Shown here piece after piece: positions 26,201-34,114 of a stretch of 64,000 nt of DNA. The stretch comes from Neobacillus sp. WH10 (lineage in GTDB: Bacteria > Bacillota > Bacilli > Bacillales > Cytobacillaceae), in assembly GCF_030123405.1 (NCBI RefSeq), contig NZ_CP126110.1:1736001-1800000 (forward strand). The letters run 5' to 3'. Every line of letters starts with the position of its first letter. Position 1 is the first letter of the stretch. The translations under genes and the position numbers were made by a program. A model generated the notes under the pieces. That model did no database searches and was not told the DNA's origin. It saw only the letters and a list, made by a program, of their open reading frames with translations.

Positions 26201-27315
26201 AAAAAGGAATTATAATGGAAATAGATGATGCTTTTTTAACGCTTTTAACCCCCGAAGGTGAGTTTTTCCGTACAAGGAGACAAGACCACCCTTATTCGAT
26301 CGGTGAAGAAATTCACTTTTTCCCGATTGAAAGCAAAAAATCTGCTAAATCATTAGATTCATTAAAGAATTTATTTTCATTAAAAACGGTCTGGGTCGTG
26401 ATGGCAGCTTTATTCATTTTTCTTGGCTCATTTATCCCACTTTATCAAAATAATAACGCATATGCCTATATGTCTATTGACGCGAATCCAAGTATTGAGC
26501 TTGGAGTAAATAAAAAAATGCAGGTTGTTGAGTTAACTGGTTTCAATAAAGAAGGAAAGAAAATCATTTCAAATCTTAACGATTGGAAGAAAAAAGATGT
26601 TTCTAAATTAACAAAGTCCATTCTAGTTGAAATGAAAAATGCAGGTTTTATTACAAATAATGAACAGGTCATTATATCTACAGTGCGGACAAAACAGCCT
26701 GAGGAAAAGGCGGAAAAAGATCTGCAAATGAATATGAGTAAGATCAAAGACGCTGTCAATAATCAGCAGTTAAATCTTACATTACTAACAGCTACTGAAA
26801 GTGATCGGGAAAAAGCACATGAACTTGGCATATCAACAGGAAAATACCAAGAAAAAAAGAATCAGTCATCGCAAAAGAAGAAACTAAAGTCAATTGAGAA
26901 AGAGCAAAAACAAAATTCTCTATCATCAGAGGATGATAAGGTGATTCCACCTGGACAATTGAAAAAACAGTTAGAAAATAGCGCTGATCAAAACTCAGGA
27001 TTAACTGAAAACCCTGTTAATGAAACGAATCGTTCGGAAGAAACTTCGATCCCTCCAGGGCAATTGAAAGAAGCAGATGAAGAACAATGGAAACAAAATC
27101 AGGGACAATCCAAAAAACAAGTTCAACAACAAGAAAATACATACCAACCAAATAAGTGGGATCAGAAACAACAAGAGAAACAGAATGAAAAACTAGAGAA
27201 ACAGAATGAGAAACTAGAGAAACAGAATGAGAAACAAAAAGAAAAACAAAAAGAGAAACAAAATGATTCTAATCAGAATAATCAAGGGAATCAGAAAGGT
27301 CATAAAAATAAGTAA
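26197..27315 (+). CDS. rsgI: membrane anti-sigma-I factor RsgI
   Basis: RsgI holds SigI inactive at the membrane. The 372 residues divide into a cytoplasmic anti-sigma domain (1-50, KKGIIMEIDDAFLTLLTPEG), one membrane helix (about 67-86), an extracytoplasmic conserved domain starting AYAYMSIDANPSIELGVN (95-200), and a disordered Lys/Gln/Glu-rich tail. The tail has two copies of IPPGQLK and then short KQNEKLE repeats encoded by nearly identical 21-bp units. Several species replace this tail with sugar-binding domains; here it is only low complexity. ATGA overlap with sigI couples translation. Confidence 0.92.
   Translation: MKKGIIMEIDDAFLTLLTPEGEFFRTRRQDHPYSIGEEIHFFPIESKKSAKSLDSLKNLFSLKTVWVVMAALFIFLGSFIPLYQNNNAYAYMSIDANPSIELGVNKKMQVVELTGFNKEGKKIISNLNDWKKKDVSKLTKSILVEMKNAGFITNNEQVIISTVRTKQPEEKAEKDLQMNMSKIKDAVNNQQLNLTLLTATESDREKAHELGISTGKYQEKKNQSSQKKKLKSIEKEQKQNSLSSEDDKVIPPGQLKKQLENSADQNSGLTENPVNETNRSEETSIPPGQLKEADEEQWKQNQGQSKKQVQQQENTYQPNKWDQKQQEKQNEKLEKQNEKLEKQNEKQKEKQKEKQNDSNQNNQGNQKGHKNK
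27175..27262 (+). repeat. tandem 21-bp repeat in the rsgI 3' end
   Basis: A unit encoding EKQNEKL recurs about three times with few changes, then degrades into Lys/Gln/Glu codons. It is likely length-variable by replication slippage and stays in frame. Confidence 0.75.
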
Positions 27316-27345
27316 AAGTCCGGTATATAACCGGACTTTTTTCCA
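27313..27345 (+). terminator. Rho-independent terminator of sigI-rsgI
   Basis: AAAAGTCCGGT and ACCGGACTTTT form a near-perfect stem with a short loop, followed by Ts. The T-rich arms also suit a minus-strand terminator for the SASP gene. Confidence 0.9.
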
Positions 27346-27356
27346 TAACTATTTAA

Positions 27357-27560
27357 TTATTGTTTGGTAAACTGGCCAGACATTTGGGCTTGTGCTTGTT
27401 GTACAAGCCTTTTCGTTATCTCGCCGCCTACGGATCCGTTTGCTCTTGATACTGTATCTGAACCTAATTGTACGCCAAATTCTTGGGCAATTTCGTATTT
27501 TACCTGATCTAAATACTGCTCAATCCCAGGTACTAATAATTTGTTTCTGCTATTTGCCAT
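27357..27560 (-). CDS. alpha/beta-type small acid-soluble spore protein
   Basis: SASPs coat spore DNA and protect it from UV and heat. The 67-residue protein carries both family blocks: LVPGIEQYLDQVKYEIAQEF with the GPR protease site region (YEIAQEFGV), and RANGSVGGEITKRLV. ATG 27560 gives the usual MANSRNK start and has AGGAG 9 bases upstream; a TTG three codons earlier is not used. Expected expression is sigma-G in the forespore, though I did not identify that promoter with confidence. Confidence 0.93.
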   Translation of the reverse strand: MANSRNKLLVPGIEQYLDQVKYEIAQEFGVQLGSDTVSRANGSVGGEITKRLVQQAQAQMSGQFTKQ

Positions 27561-27664
27561 GCTGTTCAACTCCTTAATTCATACAGAGATTTTTACCTCT
27601 GTAAATGTATTATTTATTTACTGTGTTATTTTCATAAGTGGTAATGTTTTGCCAAACTGGATAT

Positions 27665-28018
27665 TTAATCTGTCCCCTTACTAACATCATTTGTAGGATG
27701 CATAAAGGGGGAGGCTTGAGGTTGTCTTTTTCTTTCAAGTAGCTCGCGATTTTCCGTTGTATTCCAGCCAATATCATTCGTAGGGTGAACCCACTCATCT
27801 CCGGCCATTATCGAGGGGTCTGTATCCTTTGTCCAGTTCTCTAAAGGAGAATTTTCTGAGGCATACATACTGTCACCAATGGTCACACCATGTTTATTGA
27901 TAAAAGGAACCTGCATATTGATACCAGTACCTTCAAAGCTTGGAGCATTGATTTGATGTGGCATCGTTTCATTGATAGTTAAATGCTCAGAAGACTTTTT
28001 GTTTTTTTGTTTTTTCAT
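27665..28018 (-). CDS. DUF3905-type protein
   Basis: A 117-residue hydrophilic protein with no membrane segment. It contains the characteristic phrase WTKDTDPSIMAGDEWVHPTN and a second HPTNDVS near the end, which I associate with the Bacillus DUF3905 family. AGGGAGTG precedes the ATG. It lies between the SASP gene and small hydrophilic ORFs, so a spore-related role is plausible but unproven. Confidence 0.65.
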   Translation of the reverse strand: MKKQKNKKSSEHLTINETMPHQINAPSFEGTGINMQVPFINKHGVTIGDSMYASENSPLENWTKDTDPSIMAGDEWVHPTNDIGWNTTENRELLERKRQPQASPFMHPTNDVSKGTD

Positions 28019-28153
28019 TTTTGTACACTCCCTTTTTCCTATTATTTTTCTGAGTTAACATCATTTTTATTTATGAAAAATAAGGAAAGGAATGATTCAT
28101 CCCGTTTTGTTTAAAACTAAAGGTGTATGAATAACAAATAGGAGGATTAGGAT

Positions 28154-28315
28154 ATGACAAAACGAAAGGCAGAATTTGATGCAGTAACAAAATATACAAA
28201 GACTCCTCATAAAAATGTCCAGGAAAGTGAATTTTCAGCAGAATTCACCGATAATAATAATGCTATTCGATTTGCAAACCGTAATTCAAAGTTAGGAAAA
28301 AAGAATAGAAGCTAA
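28154..28315 (+). CDS. small basic hydrophilic protein
   Basis: A 53-residue protein rich in Lys, Asn and Arg, with the middle phrase SEFSAEFTDNNNAIRFANRN and a basic tail (LGKKNRS). AGGAGG lies 9 bases before the ATG. Its composition resembles minor small acid-soluble spore proteins, but I cannot name it. The stop codon overlaps the next ATG (TAATG), so the two are translationally coupled. Confidence 0.6.
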   Translation: MTKRKAEFDAVTKYTKTPHKNVQESEFSAEFTDNNNAIRFANRNSKLGKKNRS

Positions 28316-28446
28316 TGGGTAGCCGTAGAAAAACACTTCCACGCATACCTGTTGAGGAAATCAGTGTTGAAATTGGCGATGTAAACGGAGTTAAGCTTTA
28401 TGAAACGAAAAAGAAAAATAAAAACAAATCTCGGAAAGAAAAATAA
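28315..28446 (+). CDS. very small lysine-rich protein
   Basis: A 43-residue protein: a short central segment (IPVEEISVEIGDVNGVKLYE) between Arg/Lys-rich ends. It is coupled to the preceding gene through a one-base overlap, and its stop lies in the arm of the terminator. Function is unknown. Confidence 0.5.
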   Translation: MGSRRKTLPRIPVEEISVEIGDVNGVKLYETKKKNKNKSRKEK

Positions 28447-28470
28447 GCCGGAGCATCCGGCTTATTTTTG
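28442..28470. terminator. bidirectional terminator
   Basis: AATAAGCCGGA and TCCGGCTTATT form an 11-bp stem with a 3-base loop and T-rich flanks on both strands. It overlaps the stop codons of the small plus-strand gene and of the radical SAM gene. Confidence 0.88.
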
Positions 28471-30210
28471 GGCTTTAAACGCAAAAATCAGTGTTTGGTC
28501 ATTTGTCGGGTTAAAGTAAGCTAATAAATTTGTGGGGTGACTTGTGATCTCTCCAGTTGTTAAATACATCTCTAAATCAAAGGATAGTTCTTCAAGTAAG
28601 GTATGTTTAAACAATTCTTTTTCATCGAGATTCAGTTCGAGAAAATCCTTTCCTAAAAGATTTGGATTCTCGAGGATCTGTTTAAACAAAACTGTCCGCT
28701 TATTCTTATCTATTCTTGCTTCCCACCAAGGCTTTCTAGGCTTGTATTTATGGTTTTTTAAATAATCATATTTCATTAGCCCAAAGATTACATCAAGATG
28801 TTCAGTGGATTTCTCCTCAAGAAAGGAGTATAAGCGGCGGAATAAATCTTCCAGCTGGTGGCCGATTCTAGACCATCCCCGTTCATCCCAATAGGAACCA
28901 AAATCCTGGAAGAAATCAAATGGAGAAGGGAAAACATTTGTAACTAAATATTCCACCGTAAAATCCATTCGATGGTCGTTCCAGTATTTCTCCAAAACGT
29001 CCTCCACTTGTTTAATTCTAACAATATCATCAAATGATAGGACATTATTGCTTAAGATTTCATATGGGGAATGATCCATATATACATATTGATGTTCTGC
29101 TGCACGAAGCCGTATTCCTGTTCCGCGTAACATTTTCAAAAAACCTAATTGTAATTCTTCAGGTCTCATTTCAAAAACATCGTTGAATGTTTTGCGGAAA
29201 GATGAATAGTCCTCTTCTGGCAGACCGGCAATCAAATCGAGATGCTGATCAATTTTGTTTCCTTCTTTTACCATTGTGACCGTTCTGGTCAGCTTTGAAA
29301 AATTTTGCTTGCGCATGACAAGCTCATTTGTATAGTCGTTAGTTGACTGAACGCCAATTTCAAAGCGGAAGAGTCCCTTTGGTGCCTCTTGATTAAGAAA
29401 TTCAATTACCTCCGGACGCATTATATCAGCGGTAATTTCAAATTGGAACACAGTTCCGGGAAGATGTTCATCAATGAGAAAGCGGAACATTTCCATTGCA
29501 TAGCTTCTACTAATATTAAAGGTTCGGTCAACAAACTTAATGGTTTTTGCTCCATTTTTCATTAAATAACGAATATCGGATTTTATTTTTTCCCTGTCAA
29601 AATATCTTACCCCGACTTCAATGGAGGAAAGACAAAACTGGCAGCTAAATGGGCAACCCCTGCTTGTTTCAATATAGGTGACTCTTTTTCCTAAATCTTG
29701 AATGTCTTCTGGGAAACGGTATGGTGATGGAAGTTCTTTAAGATCAAGCTTATTCATTTGCGGGGTGATCTTCACTTTTCCATCTTCACGATAGGCAATT
29801 CCGTGGACATTGCGATAGTTTTTAGTTGTTTCGATTTCATTAAGCAACTGCTTAAAGGTTAGTTCCCCCTCGCCGATGACAATAAAATCGACATCAGGTG
29901 ACTTTTCCATCCATTCAGCTGTATCGTATGTTACTTCTGGTCCTCCTAATACGATAATGATAGTTGGATCCACTTTCTTAAGCATATTTACTACTTTGAG
30001 CGTTTCTTCGATGTTCCATATATAGCAGCTGAACCCAATCACCGTTGGTTTTGCCTGATAAAGATCAGAGACAATATTCATGACTGGATCCTTGATGGTG
30101 TATTCCTTCATTTGGATCGTAAATTCCGGAGCGGCATAAGCCTTTAAATAACGTATTGCTAGGTTTGTATGGATGAACTTTGCATTCAAAGTAGAACAAA
30201 TGACATTCAT
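28462..30210 (-). CDS. B12-binding-domain radical SAM protein
   Basis: A 582-residue protein with an N-terminal cobalamin-binding Rossmann domain (VIGFSCYIWN...IIIVLGGPEV, residues 1-140), a radical SAM core with the iron-sulfur ligand motif RGCPFSCQFC (near 186-195), and a C-terminal domain of the DUF4080 type that follows such enzymes in Bacillus. Cobalamin-dependent radical SAM enzymes commonly methylate unactivated carbons or carry out rearrangements. The substrate here is unknown and the gene has no operon partner. ATG 30210 is preceded by AAAAGGAGC. Confidence 0.85.
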   Translation of the reverse strand: MNVICSTLNAKFIHTNLAIRYLKAYAAPEFTIQMKEYTIKDPVMNIVSDLYQAKPTVIGFSCYIWNIEETLKVVNMLKKVDPTIIIVLGGPEVTYDTAEWMEKSPDVDFIVIGEGELTFKQLLNEIETTKNYRNVHGIAYREDGKVKITPQMNKLDLKELPSPYRFPEDIQDLGKRVTYIETSRGCPFSCQFCLSSIEVGVRYFDREKIKSDIRYLMKNGAKTIKFVDRTFNISRSYAMEMFRFLIDEHLPGTVFQFEITADIMRPEVIEFLNQEAPKGLFRFEIGVQSTNDYTNELVMRKQNFSKLTRTVTMVKEGNKIDQHLDLIAGLPEEDYSSFRKTFNDVFEMRPEELQLGFLKMLRGTGIRLRAAEHQYVYMDHSPYEILSNNVLSFDDIVRIKQVEDVLEKYWNDHRMDFTVEYLVTNVFPSPFDFFQDFGSYWDERGWSRIGHQLEDLFRRLYSFLEEKSTEHLDVIFGLMKYDYLKNHKYKPRKPWWEARIDKNKRTVLFKQILENPNLLGKDFLELNLDEKELFKHTLLEELSFDLEMYLTTGEITSHPTNLLAYFNPTNDQTLIFAFKAQK

Positions 30211-30439
30211 AAAAAAGCTCCTTTTTGGTAATAAAACGAAAAATAATTATATCCTATTTTTGACCAAAATGGTAGCGTACAAACGTTTAAGGAATTGAAC
30301 TTAAATTAATTCCATTTCTAAAGAAAGTCTGTTATATAACAATTTTGGGTCTGTAGTATAATTGGAGGGTTTTGTAAATCCCGGTATATAAATGGTTTTT
30401 TACGAAAAACTAATGTGTTACAAAAAATAATGGTAGATG

Positions 30440-30482
30440 TTTGATTTTTGTCACAGCTAAATAAATGTAAGTGTCCTACAAT
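30440..30482 (+). promoter_or_regulatory. Fnr-type class II promoter of the 2-oxoacid:ferredoxin oxidoreductase operon
   Basis: TTTGA-TTTTTG-TCACA (30440-30455) matches TGTGA-N6-TCACA at 9 of 10 positions. TACAAT (30477-30482) is a good -10, placing the predicted start near 30489 and the dyad centre (30447.5) at about -41.5. The rest of the 340-bp intergenic region (30211-30553) shows no other gene. Confidence 0.6.
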
Positions 30483-30553
30483 AACTTTGGGGAAGTAAAA
30501 ATTTTTATGTCTATTTCGTGAATTTATTTGAACGAAATTAGGGGAGGGACATT

Positions 30554-31567
30554 ATGTCTATATTACCGAAAAAAAATGAACTGGGATTTTTTGAAATCCG
30601 TCTAGAATCAATAGGAGGTCTCGGAGCGAATTTAGCCGGAAAGATGTTGGCGGAAGCTGGTGTTCTAAGTCTTGGCTTAAAAGGTTCGAATTTTTCGTCA
30701 TATGGATCTGAAAAGAAAGGTTCTCCGGTAAAGAGTTTCATTCGCTTTTGTGATCCAGATGTAGAAATTAGAGATCATAGTCCAATCGAACAACCACATA
30801 TTGTGGGGGTTTTCCATGAGGCACTATATAAAACAGTTAATGTAGTCAGCGGCTTGGATGCTGATGGTATCGTCTTAGTAAATACTGCAAGAGATTTTGA
30901 TGATGTTAAAACGGATCTCCAGTTGGAATATGGTACGCTAGCAATTGTTGATGCCTTAACGATTGCGGTGGAGGAAAAAACAAAGGTAAATACAGCGATG
31001 CTCGGTGCTTTGTATCGTATTTGTGATTTTCTGGATCCGGAATCAATGAGAGATGTGATTCGGAAAACTTTTACAAAGAAATATCCACATCTAGTTGAAC
31101 CAAATATCCGTACGTTTGACCGTGGCTATAATGAAGTTCAATTTAAAACATATATAGTTCCAGAAGATGCTGAAGGCAAGGCCTTCACACGCCCGTTGCC
31201 ACAGCTTGGCTACATGACCCAGGAAATCGGCGGTGTCATAGTTTCACAAGCAAATAGTATTTTTAAAGATTTAAGTGGTTCACGTCAAGGATTCATTCCT
31301 GAGTTACAACACGAAAAATGCATTCATTGTGCAGCCTGTGATAATGTTTGTCCGGATTTTTGTTTTGTTTGGGAAGAGGGAGAAGATAAACGCGGCAGAA
31401 AGCAAATGTTCCTTAAAGGTATTGACTATCAATACTGTAAAGGCTGCTTAAAATGTGTGGAAGCATGTCCAACCAATGCCCTGAGGGATCTTCGTGAAGT
31501 GCTTGGGTATGCTGATGAACATCGTGTGAAGCAAAACTTTCCGTATATTACAGGAGGGGTACTCTAA
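30554..31567 (+). CDS. 2-oxoacid:ferredoxin oxidoreductase, fused gamma and ferredoxin (delta) subunit
   Basis: Subunit of a pyruvate- or 2-oxoacid:ferredoxin oxidoreductase, which makes acyl-CoA, CO2 and reduced ferredoxin. Residues 1-190 form the gamma domain (IGGLGANLAGKMLAEAG near the start). Residues 245-320 are a two-cluster ferredoxin domain with CIHCAACDNVCPD and CKGCLKCVEACP, each giving ligands for a [4Fe-4S] cluster. The fusion of gamma and delta gives 337 residues. GGGGAGGG precedes the ATG. The stop TAATG overlaps the next gene by one base, so the pair forms one complex. The sequence does not settle pyruvate versus other 2-oxoacids. Confidence 0.88.
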   Translation: MSILPKKNELGFFEIRLESIGGLGANLAGKMLAEAGVLSLGLKGSNFSSYGSEKKGSPVKSFIRFCDPDVEIRDHSPIEQPHIVGVFHEALYKTVNVVSGLDADGIVLVNTARDFDDVKTDLQLEYGTLAIVDALTIAVEEKTKVNTAMLGALYRICDFLDPESMRDVIRKTFTKKYPHLVEPNIRTFDRGYNEVQFKTYIVPEDAEGKAFTRPLPQLGYMTQEIGGVIVSQANSIFKDLSGSRQGFIPELQHEKCIHCAACDNVCPDFCFVWEEGEDKRGRKQMFLKGIDYQYCKGCLKCVEACPTNALRDLREVLGYADEHRVKQNFPYITGGVL

Positions 31568-33861
31568 TGGCAATGTTAGAAGATAACTTAACTGCTGAAG
31601 GTATGGCAGAACAAATATCAACATTTGAGTCAGGAAATGAAATGGCTGCTACTGCTGCCGCTCAAATTAACTATCATATCATGGGCTATTTTCCAATTAC
31701 ACCTTCAACCGAAGTAGCCCAATTTTTAGATCAAATGAAAACACGCGGCGAGCATGATATCAAGTTAATACCTGCAGATGGGGAGCATGGCTCAGCAGGT
31801 ATTTGTTATGGTGCAGCTGTAACAGGTGCGCGTGTGTTTAATGCTACGAGTGCAAATGGATTCTTATATATGCTTGAACAAATGCCAGTGCAATCAGGAA
31901 CTCGATTTCCAATGGTTATGAACCTAGTTACCCGTGCTGTCAGCGGACCACTTGATATTCGTGGTGATCACTCCGACCTTTATTATGCACTGAATACAGG
32001 ATGGGTTATTTTAACAGCTAAAACGCCACAAGCCGTTTATGATATGAATATTATGGCGTTAAAAATTGCAGAACACTCAAAAGTTCGCCTGCCTGTTATT
32101 GTTGCTTATGATGGATTTTTTACTTCACACCAAAAACGCAGGGTTGAATTCTTTAAAGACCGTAATGTTGTACAGCAATTTGTTGGTGAATGTCCAACCG
32201 ATTATAATTTTGTCAGGGATTTGAGCAAGCCGGTAACCATCGGATCTCATATGAGTGGTGATGATTTCATCAACAATCACTTTCAACAATCAGAAGCGAT
32301 GTACAATGCCGGTGAAGTATTTAAAGAAGTTGCTGCTGAATATGCGAAACTTTCAGGCAGAGAATATCCTGTTCTTGATTTATATAAAATGGAAGATGCA
32401 GATGCGGCATTATTCCTATTAAACTCAGCAGCAGAGTCGGCTAAAGATGTTGTGGACCAGTTGCGTGAAAAAGGAATCAAGGCAGGGGTGATCAGCCCTA
32501 ATATTATCCGCCCATTTCCAGCAAAAGAGATTCGTGAAGCCCTAAGAAATGTAAAAGCATTATTGGTTGGTGAGCGTGCCGATTCTTATGGTGCAAATGG
32601 ACCTAACTTAACACATGAATTGAAATCGGCGCTACAAGATGACAAGAACAACAAGACAATCGTGTTAAGCCGGGTATTCGGTCTTGGCGGTAAGGACTTC
32701 TATGCAAATGATGCTCAGGCTTTCTTTGATATGGCGATAGACGCAATGGAGAAAGGTTATGCTGAAAAGCCGTTCGACTACTATGGTCATGTTCCTGGCA
32801 ACCTTGAGAAAATTCTTAAACCGGTTATTTTGCCTCAGCATGGTGATGTATTTAAATCGGGTTTAATTGATGTAAAAATGGACGAAGAAACAAATAAGTT
32901 AAAGGTGAAAATCCCACCGCTTCGTGCTCTTACAGGAAAACCGAAACGGATAGCATCAGGTCACGGGGCATGTCCGGGATGCGGAATTTTTGCTGGGTTA
33001 GAGCTTTTCTTTAAAGGGATAGAAGGTGATATTGTTACCTTATTCCAAACAGGCTGTGCCTATGTAACTACAGCAGGCTATCCAAGCACCTCTCATAAGC
33101 AAACGATGATACACAATTTGTTCCAAAATGGCGCTGCAACATTATCTGGTACTCTTGAAGCATTTATGGAATTGAAACGCCGTGGTGAAATCAAAGTATC
33201 TGACGATGCAACGTTTGTGATGATCACTGGTGATGGCGGGATGGATATTGGTATGGGCTCTGCGATTGGAACGGCACTAAGAGGTCATAAATTGATTATG
33301 CTCGAATATGATAATGAGGGCTACATGAATACTGGGTCACAAATGTCTTATTCTACACCATTGGGTCATATGACAAGCACATCAGGTATAGGAAAAGCCC
33401 AGCGCGGAAAAGCATTCCATCATAAAGATACTGCGCAAATCATGGCTGCTACAAATATGCCATACGTGTTTACAGGTTCCGAGGCCTTCCCGCAGGACTT
33501 AGTTAAAAAAGGTGCAAAGGCACAATGGTATGCACAAAATGTTGGCACAGTTTACGGAAAAATTCTCATTACATGTCCATTAAACTGGAAATCTGATGAC
33601 CGTTTCAGTACGAAAATTGTCGAAGCTGCTGTTGATTCTTGCTTCTTCCCACTTTATGAAATAGAGCAAGGAGTTACAACGATTACGTACAATCCAGAGG
33701 AAAAGAACAAACGTATTCCACTTTCCGAATGGTTAAAATATATGGGTAAAACAAAACATCTTCTAAAAGACGAAAACAAACCAATTTTAGATGAGTTTGA
33801 AGAAGAGGTTGAAATAAGATGGCAGCGCCTAAAGGCTAAACACGAAAATCCGATGTTATAA
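31567..33861 (+). CDS. 2-oxoacid:ferredoxin oxidoreductase, fused alpha and beta subunit
   Basis: Catalytic subunit, 764 residues. Residues 20-400 are the alpha domain (GYFPITPSTEVAQF, GEHGSAGICYGAA); residues 450-764 are the thiamine-diphosphate-binding beta domain with GHGACPGCGIF and the cofactor motif GDGGMDIGMG followed by EYDNEGYMNTGSQ. CPGCG, together with a Cys near residue 500 (TGCAYVT), fits the proximal iron-sulfur cluster ligands of porB-type subunits. A second alpha/beta pair is not needed, so two genes encode the whole enzyme. It is followed by a decayed repeat and a terminator. Reduced ferredoxin could link it to FixABCX 11 kb away. Confidence 0.88.
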   Translation: MAMLEDNLTAEGMAEQISTFESGNEMAATAAAQINYHIMGYFPITPSTEVAQFLDQMKTRGEHDIKLIPADGEHGSAGICYGAAVTGARVFNATSANGFLYMLEQMPVQSGTRFPMVMNLVTRAVSGPLDIRGDHSDLYYALNTGWVILTAKTPQAVYDMNIMALKIAEHSKVRLPVIVAYDGFFTSHQKRRVEFFKDRNVVQQFVGECPTDYNFVRDLSKPVTIGSHMSGDDFINNHFQQSEAMYNAGEVFKEVAAEYAKLSGREYPVLDLYKMEDADAALFLLNSAAESAKDVVDQLREKGIKAGVISPNIIRPFPAKEIREALRNVKALLVGERADSYGANGPNLTHELKSALQDDKNNKTIVLSRVFGLGGKDFYANDAQAFFDMAIDAMEKGYAEKPFDYYGHVPGNLEKILKPVILPQHGDVFKSGLIDVKMDEETNKLKVKIPPLRALTGKPKRIASGHGACPGCGIFAGLELFFKGIEGDIVTLFQTGCAYVTTAGYPSTSHKQTMIHNLFQNGAATLSGTLEAFMELKRRGEIKVSDDATFVMITGDGGMDIGMGSAIGTALRGHKLIMLEYDNEGYMNTGSQMSYSTPLGHMTSTSGIGKAQRGKAFHHKDTAQIMAATNMPYVFTGSEAFPQDLVKKGAKAQWYAQNVGTVYGKILITCPLNWKSDDRFSTKIVEAAVDSCFFPLYEIEQGVTTITYNPEEKNKRIPLSEWLKYMGKTKHLLKDENKPILDEFEEEVEIRWQRLKAKHENPML

Positions 33862-33866
33862 ATAGA

Positions 33867-33930
33867 AAAGCGGAAGTTTACCGTTTAACGGCGTATGGAC
33901 TGAAGCAAGACATTTATCGAAGTTTAATAG
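33867..33930. repeat. decayed copy of a GCGCAAGCGC-type dispersed repeat
   Basis: AAAGCGGAAG...CCGTTTAACGGCGTATGGACTGAAGC resembles the start of the better-preserved copy at 39743 (AAAGCGCAAG...CCGTATAGCGGCGTATAGACTG). Similarity then fades. The alignment was made by eye. Confidence 0.45.
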
Positions 33931-33944
33931 GGTAAATTCGTTAG

Positions 33945-33983
33945 AAACGCAAAGCGTACTTTTTTATGCTTTGCGTTTTTGTA
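33945..33983 (+). terminator. Rho-independent terminator
   Basis: AAACGCAAAGC (33945-33955) and GCTTTGCGTTT (33968-33978) form a perfect 11-bp stem followed by Ts. It ends the oxidoreductase operon. Confidence 0.9.
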
Positions 33984-34114
33984 TTTTATGATTTCGGTTT
34001 ATATTTGTTGAAAGTGAAAATTTGGTTGACGGAAGAAAAGGAATTTAATCGTATTATGTAGAATATATGTCTTAAATTATTGTTTGATTAAAGAAGTTCG
34101 CGGGGTGCTATAAG

